Assembly: GCA_963731105.1 (NCBI GenBank)
Contig: CAVSUM010000010.1
Location: 1 to 64,000 of the forward strand
DNA: 64,000 nucleotides
Reading direction: 5' to 3'
Source of the DNA: RPQJ01 sp963731105
GTDB taxonomy: Bacteria; Pseudomonadota; Gammaproteobacteria; Steroidobacterales; Steroidobacteraceae
Positions 1 through 8,637 of the stretch are shown here, piece by piece; the stretch's first letter is position 1; each line of letters starts with the position of its first letter. Made by a program: the position numbers and the translations under genes. A model generated the notes under the pieces. The model ran no database searches. It was not told the origin of the DNA and worked only from the letters and a program-made list of their open reading frames with translations.

Positions 1-188
1 TCAAGGGCGACACCGCGGCCGAGGTGCTGCGCTACATGCGCTACGACGTCGACCGGCTGCTGCCGCAGCTCGCGCGCGACTGCGAGCGCGCGGTGCGCGA
101 GGGCCGGCTGTCGCTTGCCGAGGGGCAGGCGCTCAGGCGCTTCTATGACGGCGAGCTGAACGGGTATACGTACCTCGAGCCGGATTGA
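1..188 (+). CDS. speA: Biosynthetic arginine decarboxylase, C-terminal end (partial)
   Basis: Only the last 61 residues are present; the gene enters from the left edge and is read from base 3. The tail (EVLRYMRYD near its start, CERAVREGRLSL in the middle, ending NGYTYLEPD) matches the very characteristic C-terminus of proteobacterial SpeA, which ends in GYTYLE. SpeA is a PLP enzyme that converts arginine to agmatine, the first step of the agmatine route to putrescine. None of the catalytic part is visible, so the call rests on the tail alone. Two long palindromes follow directly downstream. Confidence 0.8.
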   Translation, partial: KGDTAAEVLRYMRYDVDRLLPQLARDCERAVREGRLSLAEGQALRRFYDGELNGYTYLEPD

Positions 189-246
189 TCCGGTTCGTGT
201 CGGCTCGCGGCTTCGCGGTTGGCAGTCGGTCGGCTGGCTGCGGCAG

Positions 247-360
247 GGTTCCGCTGGCAGGGGTCAGGTCCGCCGGGACGCCGAAAGACATCCCTGTCGG
301 CTCGCGCGCCGCGTCCGTGCGGCGCGACGCCCGGCGCACCTGACCCCTGCCAGCGGAACC
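247..360. repeat. Long nested palindrome, copy 1 of a three-copy family
   Basis: Arms at 247-277 and 330-360 are inverted copies of each other over 31 bases with one mismatch (GGTTCCGCTGGCAGG at the outer end). The 52-base interior (278-329) is not the arm sequence. It starts ACGCCG, has TCCCTG and GGCTCG in the middle, and ends in a small internal hairpin of GCGC/GCGC type. The same interior, with different arms, recurs at 463-516 (opposite orientation) and 26643-26695. It lies 59 bases after speA and could act as a terminator, but its size and the family relation suggest a mobile or REP-like element. The rest of 189-656 holds no gene I can support. Confidence 0.85.
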
Positions 361-426
361 CAGTCACGTACCCAACAACGGTGGCGTCGTAGCGAGCGCA
401 ACGAATAAGTCGCGAAGCCAGGCGTC

Positions 427-552
427 TGCCTCGAAAGCGGTGTGCAGGGTGCTTCGGCCGGGCCGTCGCGCGACAGGACGTCGCGCGCGGAGCCTACAGG
501 GACGTACTTGCGGCGTCCCGGCCGAAGCACCCTGCATGCCGCTTTCGAGGCA
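427..552. repeat. Long nested palindrome, copy 2 of the family (inverted orientation)
   Basis: Arms at 427-462 and 517-552 pair over 36 bases with a two-base mismatch (TGCCTCGAAAGCGG at the outer end). Read on the minus strand, the interior (463-516) starts ACGCCG, contains TCCCTG and GGCTC, and ends in the hairpin GCGCGACG ... TCGCGC, so it aligns base for base with copy 1 and with the copy at 26643-26695. The arms share only their last few bases (CCGGG) with the other copies. It is separated from copy 1 by 66 bases. Confidence 0.85.
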
Positions 553-656
553 CCAGACCGACACGCGCAGAGCGTCACCCGAGCGAAACGCGCACGTCAC
601 ATGACAGTCACGCGGCCCGGCTGCAATGTGCAGCACTACGCCACGGAGCCGCGCCG

Positions 657-846
657 ATGCTCGAAGACTCGCTCGACCCCCGCCAGCACCCCGGCGAGTT
701 CGCAGGGCTTGATCGAGGAGCGCGCTCGCCGGCGCGACCGACCGGCGACCGACGTGGGCGACTGGCTGCTTGGCTGGCATGACCGCGAGGGCGCCTGGAC
801 CAATCTCCGCAACGTCCAGCACTGGATCGACCGCGCAGCCCCCTGA
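657..846 (+). CDS. Possible small acidic protein (62 aa) with one frame break
   Basis: ATG at 657 opens a frame reading MLEDSLDPRQHPGEFAG. The continuation, LIEERARRRD then DVGDWLLGWHDREG and ending WIDRAAP at 846, lies one frame over. Removing one G from the GGG near 709-711 joins them into 62 residues, and third codon positions are strongly G/C in both parts. The same kind of break (one extra G in gcaGGG) occurs in the aldehyde dehydrogenase at about 6013. I do not recognise the family. A longer frame starting upstream runs through the palindrome and is not convincing. No strong ribosome binding site is seen. Confidence 0.45.
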
Positions 847-1447
847 CGGGCACCGCCGCGACGCTTCGGGCGGTTCGCCGGTCACCGGCACGGCGGCGGC
901 GGTGCAGCGAATCCGGCAGAAGTGATTTTTTTGCGCTGCATCAACGATTTAGGTTGCAGCCGGGGCTCGTCTGTGGTTAGTCTTGACACCAAGCCTGATT
1001 TAGTCATCGGAACTCGCACACCGTCGCCCTGCTGATCCCGCGAGATAGGACCCTCTCCTCCCCCGTCCGATGACCACGCCCGTGCCCGTTTTTCCAGCAG
1101 CCGTCGTTCCATTCCCTCGCAGCGAAAGCCGCCGGGGTGGCGACTGCCGTTGCCGTCCCGAAGGCGGGCGGCGGCGAACGCTGGTGAAGACCCCCAGGAT
1201 TCGAGCCCATGGCCAAATTTTCCCTTGGTGGACATGAGCTTGTGATAAACTGCGCCGAGATCGTTGCCCGTCCGTGTCTTGCAGGGTGCCGTTCGGCACC
1301 TGGTTTGTTAAGCCGAAACGTGTTCGATCAGGTGACAGGGATCGCCCGAGTGCTGGCCCTGCAGAGGGCTGTGCGCCGCGGGCGTATCGGCTTTTTCTGA
1401 TCCTGTCAGATTGTGTTTGTGTGTAGTTACTTTCTTAGGATGTTCGA
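847..1447 (+). other. Gene-poor 600-base stretch, probable long leader of the RRM gene
   Basis: No convincing coding frame. The stretch is clearly more A/T-rich than its surroundings, especially 920-1010 and 1225-1447, with runs such as gattttttt near 925 and TTGTGTTTGTGTG near 1411. Promoter-like words (TTGACA at 983) lack a convincing -10 partner at the right spacing. Because the next gene is an RRM protein of the cold-inducible type, a long regulatory 5' leader is plausible. That is inference. Confidence 0.35.
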
Positions 1448-1840
1448 ATGACCAAGATCTACGTGGGCAACCTTCCCTTCTCGGCGACCGAGAGCGAAAT
1501 CAAGGACCTTTTTGGCCAGCACGGCACGGTTGACTCCGTGGCCCTGCCGACCGACCGTGAGACCGGCCGGCCGCGCGGCTTCGGCTTCGTCGAGATGCCG
1601 CAGGCCGACGCCCAGAAGGCGATGCAGGCGCTGAACGGCTTCAACATGGGCGGCCGTCCGCTGCGCGTCAATGAAGCGCAGGACCGTCCGCGCACCGGTG
1701 GCGGCGGTGGCCGTCCGGGCGGCGGTGGCCGCTCGGGTGGTGGCGGCGGCGGCTACGGCGGTGGTGGCGGCGGCGGCTACGGTGGTGGCGGCGGCGGCGG
1801 CTACGGCGGTGGTGGCGGCGGCGGCCAGCGTCGCTGGTAA
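1448..1840 (+). CDS. Glycine-rich RRM RNA-binding protein
   Basis: 130 residues. Residues 3-76 form one RNA-recognition motif: RNP2 is KIYVGNLPF near residue 3 and RNP1 is RGFGFVEM near residue 39. The rest is a low-complexity tail of (G)nYGG repeats ending in QRRW. This is the architecture of the small bacterial and cyanobacterial Rbp proteins, which bind RNA and are often cold-induced. ATG at 1448 is preceded by AGGA seven bases upstream. The tail is encoded by imperfect tandem repeats at about 1735-1825, a likely site of length variation. It is followed at once by a strong intrinsic terminator, so the gene is probably monocistronic. Confidence 0.9.
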   Translation: MTKIYVGNLPFSATESEIKDLFGQHGTVDSVALPTDRETGRPRGFGFVEMPQADAQKAMQALNGFNMGGRPLRVNEAQDRPRTGGGGGRPGGGGRSGGGGGGYGGGGGGGYGGGGGGGYGGGGGGGQRRW

Positions 1841-1889
1841 TCGTCCAGTCGCCGGGCGCTGCAAGGCGCCCGAGCCGATAGAGACCAGG

Positions 1890-1920
1890 AAGGCCCGCGG
1901 CAACGCGGGCCTTCTTGTTT
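1890..1920 (+). terminator. Intrinsic terminator after the RRM gene
   Basis: A perfect 10-bp stem AAGGCCCGCG / CGCGGGCCTT with a GCAA tetraloop, followed by CTTGTTT. It ends against the stop codon of the convergent gene at 1920, so it may also serve that gene. Confidence 0.85.
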
Positions 1921-2720
1921 CAGTGGTGGGAGGCGCTGTCCTTCGCCTGCAGGATGGCGGTCATCGCCGCCGCCAGCGTCAGCTTGGTCTCGGCGTCCAG
2001 GTCGCTGCGCAGGTAGACGACCATGCCCTTGTGCGACGTCGGGTGGCCTCCGCCGTAGAACTGCAGTGCGGCCAGTGCCTTGCCGCCCTCCACGAACTGG
2101 TAGCCGCGGGCCGGGATGGCCTCGGCAGCGCCGTCGGCCGCCACCGACACGACGTCGACGATTTCGACCGTCCGCACACCATTGCTCAGCGACGATTCAC
2201 CGGCCTTCTCGTCGATGCCGGCAACGTTGCGCTTCACCCGAAGGTGCAGCCGCCACGCAGGCTGGGCACCGCCGTCGACCACGACCTGACCGTCGAGACG
2301 GTCGATCGCTCCCGAGAGTTCGCCCGCGCCGACCGACACGCCGGGCAAGACTTCGTAGCGCTTCACCGGTCCTGATTCTGTCGAGAACTTGGCCTTGACC
2401 GTGGCGGTTTCGGGCCCAGCGCCCTTCATGACAAACGAGAACCGTTCGGCGGCATCGCAGTGTGTCAGCACGTTGGTGAACAGGCTCGTGTCGTCCTCGT
2501 GGGACACGCCCATCTTGCTCGAAACGATCGCGTAGTCGCCGAACCGGAAATCACCGACTTTGAACAGTCTCTGCCGGTCCATCGTCACCGGCAGGGCATC
2601 CGCGTTGACGCGCAGATCCTCGTCGATCGCGATGCCTTGCTCGGCGAGCGCAGCGACTGGGCCGAGCAGCAGGCCGGCGACGACGACCCACGGCGCACAC
2701 GGTGTGCAGAACGCTCTCAT
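1920..2720 (-). CDS. Exported protein of unknown function
   Basis: 266 residues from ATG 2720, which has a strong GGGAGGGGAG ribosome binding site; an in-frame upstream start at 2747 is less likely. The N-terminus (MRAFCTPCAPWVVVAGLLLGPVAALAEQG) is a signal peptide with an AxA cleavage site near residue 26. The mature part is a soluble, mostly beta-looking protein with a single Cys and an extended acidic first third (AIDEDLRVNADALPV). I do not recognise a domain. It converges on the RRM gene and lies 120 bases downstream of the helicase on the same strand, so co-transcription with the helicase is possible but not evident. Confidence 0.65.
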   Translation of the reverse strand: MRAFCTPCAPWVVVAGLLLGPVAALAEQGIAIDEDLRVNADALPVTMDRQRLFKVGDFRFGDYAIVSSKMGVSHEDDTSLFTNVLTHCDAAERFSFVMKGAGPETATVKAKFSTESGPVKRYEVLPGVSVGAGELSGAIDRLDGQVVVDGGAQPAWRLHLRVKRNVAGIDEKAGESSLSNGVRTVEIVDVVSVAADGAAEAIPARGYQFVEGGKALAALQFYGGGHPTSHKGMVVYLRSDLDAETKLTLAAAMTAILQAKDSASHH

Positions 2721-2840
2721 GTCGACTCCCCTCCCTGGTTGCGTCACCCACCCCTCTCTCGCAGCGTAGACCCGGTGTCCCTCGCCGCCAGTCGGGCTAG
2801 GTGAGGAGCAAGTCCGCAGAATCCACTAAAGTCGCGGCGC

Positions 2841-4935
2841 CTACCAGAGCTTGCGCAGTTGCCCGGCGACGTCGATGCGCGCGCCCGGCGTGCCGACCGC
2901 GGGACCCGGGCTGGCCTCGGGCTGCGCCGGCCAGGCGGCACGCTCGAATCGCGCCAGCACCGCATCGCTGAAGAACCGACTGCGCGCGCCGTGCACGTAC
3001 CGGTCACCGGTGCGCGACTGCTGCGTGACGTAGAAGCGCACCGGCGCGATCAGGTGCAGCTCCTGCCGGGCGCTCGTCATCGCCACGTACAGCAGCCGTC
3101 GTTCCTCTTCGAGCGTGTCGGGTCGGCCGGCGGAGAATTCGGACGGGAAAGCTGCCGTCGGTCACGTTGAGCACGTGCACCGCTTCCCACTCCTGACCCT
3201 TCGCCGAATGCACGGTCGAGAGCACCAGGTAGTCCTCGTCGAGCAGCGGGTCGCCGGCGAGGTCGCCACTCGCCTGCGGCGGGTCGAGCGTGAGTTCGGT
3301 GACGAACGCCTCGCGCGTCGAGTACTGCACTGCGAGGCGCTCGAGCTGCTCCAGGTCGCCACGCCGCGCCTGCGCCGACTCGTACAGGCGCTCGAGTTGC
3401 GGCTCGTACCAGCTGCGCACGCGGGTCACCTGCCCCTCCCACGCCGCCGCCTCGGCGCCGAGCCCTGCCATCAGCGCGGTGAACCCCGGCCAGTGCTCGC
3501 GCACGGCGGCAGGCACGGGATAGGCGGCGAGCGCCGTCCAGCGGAAGCCCGACGCCTCGAACGCGTCACAGGCCCGCTGCGTGTGCGCCGGGCCCATGCC
3601 GGGCAGCAGCTGCAGCACGCGGAACGCCGCGATGCGGTTGCGCGGGTTGTCGGCCCAGCGCAGCACCGCGAGCAGGTCCTTGACGTGCGCCGCCTCGAGG
3701 AACTTGAGGCCGCCGTACTTCACGTAGGGGATGTCGCGCCGCATCAGCTCGAGCTCGAGCACGTCGCTGTGGTCGGCGTTGCGGAACAGCACGGCCTGGC
3801 GGCGCAAGTCGACGCCCCGCTCGCGGCACTCGAGCACGCGCTCGACCACGTAGCCGGCCTGGGCCTGGTCGTCCTGCACGGTGACGTAGCGCGGCCGCGC
3901 GCCGCCGCCGCGCACGCCACGCAGGAACTTGCGGAACTGCCGGCCGCCTTCGGCCATCAACGCGTTCGCCGCGTCGAGCACCGGCTGGGTCGAGCGGTAG
4001 TTGTCCTCGAGCACCACCACGTGCGCGGGCGGCGAGAAGCGCTCCGGGAACTCGAGGATGTTCTCGACCGTGGCACCGCGGAACGAGTAGATCGCCTGCG
4101 CGTCGTCGCCCACCACCGTCACGCCGTCGCCCGCGGGCTTCAGGCGCAGCAGGATCTCGGCCTGCAGCGCGTTGGTGTCCTGGTACTCGTCGACCAGCAC
4201 GTGGTCGAAGCGGGCGCCGATCTCGGCCGCGAGCGCGTCGTCGCGCATCATCACCTGCCAGTAGAGCAGCAGGTCGTCGTAGTCGAGCGCCTGCTGCGCG
4301 AGCTTCTCCTCGACGTAGGCGCGGTACAGCCCGGTGAGCGCCTCCTCCCAGTCGAGGCACCACGGGTACGCGGTCTCGAGCGTGTGGCGCAGCGACTGCT
4401 GCGTGTTGACGCGATGCGAGTAGATGCCGAGGCAGGTGTCCTTGCGCGGGAAGCGCTGGCCGGTCTGCGACAAGCCGAGCCGGTGCCGCACCACGTCCAT
4501 CAGGTCGGCGGCGTCACCGCGATCGAGCACGCTGAACGCCGGGTCGAGGCCGAGCCGTCCCGCGTACTCGCGCAGCAGGCGGTTGCCGATCGCGTGGAAG
4601 GTGCCCGACCACTGCAGGCGGAGGCTGACGTGCGGCGCGCCGGGGCCGCGTGCCGCGCGCAAAGCTTCAGCGACGACCTGTTGCGCGCGGCGCGTCATCT
4701 CTACCGAGGCGCGCCGGCTGAAGGTGAGCAGCAGCAGGCGCTCGGGGGCGACCCCCTCGAGCAGCAGGTGCGCGACGCGATGCGCCAGCGTGCTGGTCTT
4801 GCCGGTGCCGGCACCGGCGATCACGAGCAGCGGCCCGGCCCGCACGCCGCGCCGCTGCGGCAGCGGTTCGCCGAAAGTGGCCGCCTCACGCTGCGCGGCA
4901 TTGAGTCGCGCGAATGCCTCGTTGGTGGTCGTCAT
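2841..4935 (-). CDS. UvrD/PcrA/Rep-family ATP-dependent DNA helicase (frame broken near 3143)
   Basis: Superfamily 1A helicase, about 697 residues. Visible motifs in order: Q motif (LNAAQREAATFG), Walker A AGAGTGKTSTL near residue 42, motif II DEYQDTN, motif III GDDAQAIYSFRG, motif IV EDNYRSTQPVLD and motif V STVHSAKGQEW. The final motif VI (LYVAMTSARQELHL) is in another frame: after NVTDGSFP at about 3143 one extra T (CTTT for CTT) shifts the reading. Total length is 3n+1, which fits a single inserted base. Such 3'-5' helicases act in repair and replication restart. The start at 4935 lies 118 bases from the divergent gene at 5054. Confidence 0.9.
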
Positions 4936-5053
4936 GGATGCGAACCACTATAGGTCGGGGCTGTATGGATATCCAGCCTGGCCGCGCCCGTGCGTGCGTG
5001 CCTTGTAAGATGCCGCCCCGGGGGGAACACAACCTGGGAGGCGCGGATCGCGC

Positions 5054-5471
5054 ATGGACGACCAATTCAACATCGTCAGCCTCGTGTGGCGCATCGTGTT
5101 TGCGCTCGCACTGGTGCTGCTCACCTTCAACCCGACCGGCCATTCCTACTACCACTGGCTGGTGGACGGGTTCCCCGCGGTGCAGCCGCTCGAGGTCGTG
5201 GTCGGCCTCCTGCTGGTGATCGCCTGGGTGGTGTTCGTGCGCTCCACGCTGGCGGCGACCGGCGCGCTGGGCCTGTCTGCTGATGCTGGCCCTGTTCGGC
5301 TCGATCGTCTGGTGGATGGTCAGCCAGGGCTGGCTCGACGTCAGCAACCGCTCGGCCATGGCCTGGGTGGTGCTGGTGATCCTCGGGCTGGTGCTCGGAA
5401 TCGGCATGTCGTGGTCGCACATCCGCCGCCGCCTGTCGGGCCAGGCATCGGTGGACCGTGTCGACCAGTAG
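5054..5471 (+). CDS. Small membrane protein, DUF6524-like (frame broken near 5276)
   Basis: About 138 residues with four hydrophobic segments. It begins MDDQFNIVSLVWRIVFALALVLLTFNPTG and contains the motif FNPTGHSYYHW, typical of the DUF6524 family as I recall it; the C-terminal part ends SWSHIRRRLSGQASVDRVDQ. One extra T at about 5276 (CTGTCTG where CTGCTG is expected, giving GALGLLLMLALFG) breaks the frame. Length is 3n+1. A GGGAGG ribosome binding site lies 12 bases before the ATG. The function of the family is unknown. Confidence 0.7.
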
Positions 5472-5531
5472 ACAGGGGACTGTCCTTTCCCGCGGAGGGG
5501 ACATTCCCGCATTCGGGGACATGTCCCTTTT
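5465..5531. repeat. Cluster of GGGGAC...GTCC palindromic half-sites
   Basis: Between the two convergent genes lie three closely spaced words, AGGGGACTGTCC, GGAGGGGACATTCCC and GGGGACATGTCCC, the last followed by TTTTT. GGGGACnGTCCC is also the core of the 66-bp palindrome inside uvrA at 15123-15188, so both probably belong to one REP-like family. The T tract may let it end transcription of the upstream gene. Confidence 0.5.
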
Positions 5532-5532
5532 T

Positions 5533-6910
5533 CTACTGCACCAGCTTGAGCAGCCGCGCCTTCTGCTCGGTGTACGGCGGGTAGCGCATCGGCGCGTCGA
5601 AGCGGAAGCTGCGCTTCATCACCGGCTTCATGTGGCTGAAGGTCTCGAAGCCGTACCAGCCGCTGTAGCGGCCCATGCCGCTGTTGCCGATGCCGCCGAA
5701 CGGCAGTTCCGGCGACACCATGAAGATCACGGCATCGTTGACGCACACGCTGCCGGCGCTCAGGCGCGTCAGCACCGCGTGCTCCAGCGCCTTGCTCTTG
5801 GTGAACAGGTACAGCGCCAGCGGCTTCGGCCGGTCCGCCACGAACTTGATCGCCTCGTGCATCTCGTCCACGGTGATCACCGGCAGCACGGGTCCGAAGA
5901 TTTCTTCCTGCATCAGCGCGGAGTCGGGCGGCGGATCGAGCACGATGGTCGGCTCGACGAAGCGCTTGGCCACGTCGACGCGGCCGCCGGTGTGGATGTT
6001 GTGGCCCTGCGAGCAGCTGCTGGAAGCGCGCGGTGTGGCGCTCGCTCGCGATGCGGCAGAAGTCCGGGCTCTGCTCCGGGTCGTCGCCGTAGAACTCGCG
6101 GATCTTGCGCGCCAGGATGTCGACGAAGCGCTGCGCCACCTCGCGGTGCACCAGCACGTGGTCGGGCGCGACGCAGGTCTGCCCGGCGTTGATGAACTTG
6201 CCCCAGGCGATGCGCGAGGCGGCCACCTCGAGGTCGGCGCTCTTGTCGATCAGGCACGGGCTCTTGCCGCCCAGCTCGAGCGTGACCGGCGTGAGGTGCT
6301 TGGCTGCCGCGGTCATCACCACCTTGGCCACGCGCTCGTTACCGGTGTAGAGGATGTGGTCGAAGCGCTGCTCGAGCAGCTCGGTGGTCTCGGGGATGCC
6401 GCCCTCGACCACCGCGAACGCGTCCTTGTCGAGGTAGCGCGGCAGGATCGCCGCGATCGCCGCGGAGGTGTGCGTGGTGACCTCGGAGGGCTTCATCACC
6501 GCGCAGTTGCCCGCGGCGATGGCGCCGACCAGCGGCGCGGCGACCATCGACAGCGGGTAGTTCCACGGCGCGATGATCAGCACCACGCCCTTGGGCTCGG
6601 GCCGGATGTAGCTGCGCCCGGGCTGCGCCATGATCGGCGTGCGCACCCGCTGCGCCCGCATCCAGGTGGTCAGGTGCTTGCGCGCGTACTTCACCTCGGA
6701 CTGGACGAAATTGATCTCGGTCATGCTGGACTCGAACCGGCACTTGCCGAGGTCGAGCCGCAGCGCCTCGGCGAAGTCGGGCTCGTGTTCGCGCAGCATG
6801 CGGTCGAGTTCGGCCAGCTGGGTGAGCCGCCACTCGATGGGCAGGGTCTTGCCGGTGTCGAACGTCTGTCGCAGCCGGGTCAGCGTGCCCTGCAAAGGTG
6901 TACTGCTCAC
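5533..6910 (-). CDS. Class 3 aldehyde dehydrogenase, coniferyl-aldehyde type (frame broken near 6013)
   Basis: About 458 residues, the usual length for class 3 ALDHs, which oxidise aromatic or long-chain aldehydes with NAD(P)+. Visible motifs: APWNYPLSM (cofactor and active-site region), the catalytic Glu in ELGGKSP, and the catalytic Cys in NAGQTCVAPDHVLV. The C-terminal part reads PPPDSALMQEEIFGPVLPV and ends near the hydrophobic pocket (FRFDAPMRYPPYTEQK). One extra G in gcaGGGcc near 6013 shifts the frame between QQLLAG and HNIHTGG. The substrate cannot be decided from sequence; similarity to coniferyl aldehyde dehydrogenase is my best guess. Confidence 0.88.
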
Positions 6911-7066
6911 GGGAAATCTCCAGCCAGCGTGGGTCGGGATGATCGGTCGGGATAGACTGTAACGTTAGCACAGGGCGGGCACCCAGCCCGTCTCGCCGCG
7001 GCCCTGGACGGATGGCGCGGGCGTATCATCCGCGCGCCGCCGTTTGCGGCGCCGGGGTTGCCCCGC

Positions 7067-7591
7067 ATGGCCGACTCGATCCGCAACGTGTTCAAGGGCC
7101 GGGTGCTGACGCTCAACGTCGAGCAGGTGCGGTTGCCGAACGGCCGCGTCGCCGAACTCGAAATCGCGCACCACCCGGGCGGCGCCGCCGTGGTCGCCAT
7201 CGACGCCGCCGGCCGCGTCTGCCTGCTGCGGCAGTTCCGCCATGCCGCGGGCGGCTGGCTCGACGAGTTGCCGGCCGGCAAGCTCGATGGCGGCGAACCG
7301 CCGCTCGAGTGCGCGCAGCGTGAACTGGCCGAGGAGGCCGGCATGGTCGCCCGGCGCTGGGACAGGCTCGGCGAGTTCTTCAGCTCGCCGGGGGTGTTCA
7401 CCGAAGTGATCCACCTGTTCCTGGCCCGCGACCTGCAGCCGGTGCCGGCACAGCCCGAGGACCACGAGGTGTTCGAGGCGCGCTGGATTCCGCTCGCGGA
7501 CGCCTGCGCGCTCGCCGGCAGTGCCCAGCTGCACGACGCCAAGAGCCTGGTCGGACTCTTCTGGGCCCAGCAGAAGCTGCGACAGGGCTGA
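7067..7591 (+). CDS. Nudix hydrolase, ADP-ribose pyrophosphatase type
   Basis: 174 residues from ATG 7067. The complete Nudix box GX5EX7REUXEEXGU is present (GKLDGGEPPLECAQRE then LAEEAG). Ahead of it are a beta-rich N-terminal part (VFKGRVLTLNVEQVRLPNG) and LLRQFRHA, which resemble NudF/ADP-ribose pyrophosphatases. These cleave NDP-X compounds such as ADP-ribose to AMP and a phosphosugar with Mg2+ bound to the box glutamates. It is divergent from the aldehyde dehydrogenase (156 bases) and followed by a small hypothetical gene. Confidence 0.85.
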   Translation: MADSIRNVFKGRVLTLNVEQVRLPNGRVAELEIAHHPGGAAVVAIDAAGRVCLLRQFRHAAGGWLDELPAGKLDGGEPPLECAQRELAEEAGMVARRWDRLGEFFSSPGVFTEVIHLFLARDLQPVPAQPEDHEVFEARWIPLADACALAGSAQLHDAKSLVGLFWAQQKLRQG

Positions 7592-7708
7592 GCGCGGCGT
7601 GCGGCGTCAACGGGGCTGCGGGTTTCCGTGATGCCGGTCGCATTGCCTACCGGCCGGCATTCTGTAACATTCCGCGACAGGACCGAGTGCGTTCCTGGAG
7701 AGCCCATC

Positions 7709-8077
7709 ATGACTGAGAAGCCCGGCGGCAAACCTCCGGCGACGAAGGGCGGCGACGCCGGCAATCTTGGCCTGGACGACCGCGGCAACGTCACCTGGGA
7801 GTGGCAGGACGAGGGCGAGCTGCTCGCCGATGACTCGTTCGGCGGCATCGAGCGTCTGCGCGCGCTTGTCGACCCGGCGCTGCAGGTCAAGGACGACGAT
7901 GACGACCCGCTCAACCCGATCCGCAGCAATCCGAAGGGCCTCAAGTCCGGGTACAACCCCTACAACAGCGGCGCGCTCGGCAAGCAGTCGTTCAAGAAGA
8001 AGAAGAACCTGAAGGAACTGTCGAAGTGGATCGAGCTGCGCAAGAGGCTGGCGGAGAAGAAGGATACGGAGGAATAG
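7709..8077 (+). CDS. Conserved-looking hypothetical protein with charged clusters
   Basis: 122 residues from ATG 7709, which has CTGGAG upstream; an in-frame start at 7628 would add a non-conserved-looking leader. The protein is hydrophilic: a Gly/Lys-rich start, the segment NVTWEWQDEGELL, an acidic run KDDDDD, the motif GYNPYNSG, and a basic C-terminus with four consecutive Lys. No signal peptide or membrane segment. The mix of an ordered middle and a lysine-rich tail would fit a nucleic-acid or protein partner, but I cannot assign a function. It sits between the Nudix gene and mobB, 44 bases before the latter. Confidence 0.65.
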   Translation: MTEKPGGKPPATKGGDAGNLGLDDRGNVTWEWQDEGELLADDSFGGIERLRALVDPALQVKDDDDDPLNPIRSNPKGLKSGYNPYNSGALGKQSFKKKKNLKELSKWIELRKRLAEKKDTEE

Positions 8078-8121
8078 CCCCCGTCCCCGGCGCCACCGCT
8101 GCGAGTGACGCAACACTGCGC

Positions 8122-8637
8122 ATGCACGTCTACGGCATCGTCGGTCGCAAGAACAGCGGCAAGACCCATCTCGTCACGCGGCTGGTGAGCGCGGCCACGC
8201 GACGCGGCCTGGTCGTTTCCACCGTCAAGCACGCACACCACGCGCTCGACGTGGACCAGCCCGGCAAGGACAGCTGGCTGCACCGCGAGGCCGGTGCCCA
8301 TGAGGTGATCGTTGCCTCCGCCTCGCGCTGGGCGCTGCTGCACGAGCTGCGCGGTGCTCCCGAGCCGACGCTCGACGAGCTGCTGGCGCGCCTCGGCCCC
8401 TGCGACCTGGTGCTGGTGGAGGGCTTCAAGCGGGGCGACCACCCCAAGCTGGAGGTGTACCGCGCCGACTGCGGCCAGCCGCCGCTCGGTGCGGACGACG
8501 CCACGGTCGAGGCGATCGCGCTCGATGCGGCCACCACGGTCGACACGGCGCTGGTGCAGTTGCCGCTCGACGACACGGACGCAGTGCTCGACTTCATCCT
8601 GCGGCGCGTGGTGCAACACGCCGCGGCGCGAGGCTAG
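8122..8637 (+). CDS. mobB: Molybdopterin-guanine dinucleotide biosynthesis protein B
   Basis: 171 residues. P-loop GRKNSGKTHL at residues 8-17, then STVKHAHHALDVDQPGKDSW, the typical MobB segment, then LVLVEGFKRGDHPKLEVYR, the Walker B-like region of MobB. MobB is a GTP-binding protein that assists MobA in adding GMP to molybdopterin. ATG 8122 gives the family's usual length. It starts 44 bases after the preceding gene and overlaps the convergent HAD gene by four bases. No mobA is present in the window. Confidence 0.9.
   Translation: MHVYGIVGRKNSGKTHLVTRLVSAATRRGLVVSTVKHAHHALDVDQPGKDSWLHREAGAHEVIVASASRWALLHELRGAPEPTLDELLARLGPCDLVLVEGFKRGDHPKLEVYRADCGQPPLGADDATVEAIALDAATTVDTALVQLPLDDTDAVLDFILRRVVQHAAARG

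Noticed and set aside
442..846. A 134-codon plus-strand frame
   Set aside because: Its first half reads through the palindrome at 427-552 and an antisense-like stretch; only the part after about 711 looks coding, and it joins to ATG 657 instead.
983..1016. TTGACA promoter-like word
   Set aside because: No convincing -10 hexamer at 16-18 bases; too weak to list as a promoter.
1209..1400. A 63-codon frame in the leader region
   Set aside because: Third-position GC is not raised, there is no ribosome binding site and no homology pattern.
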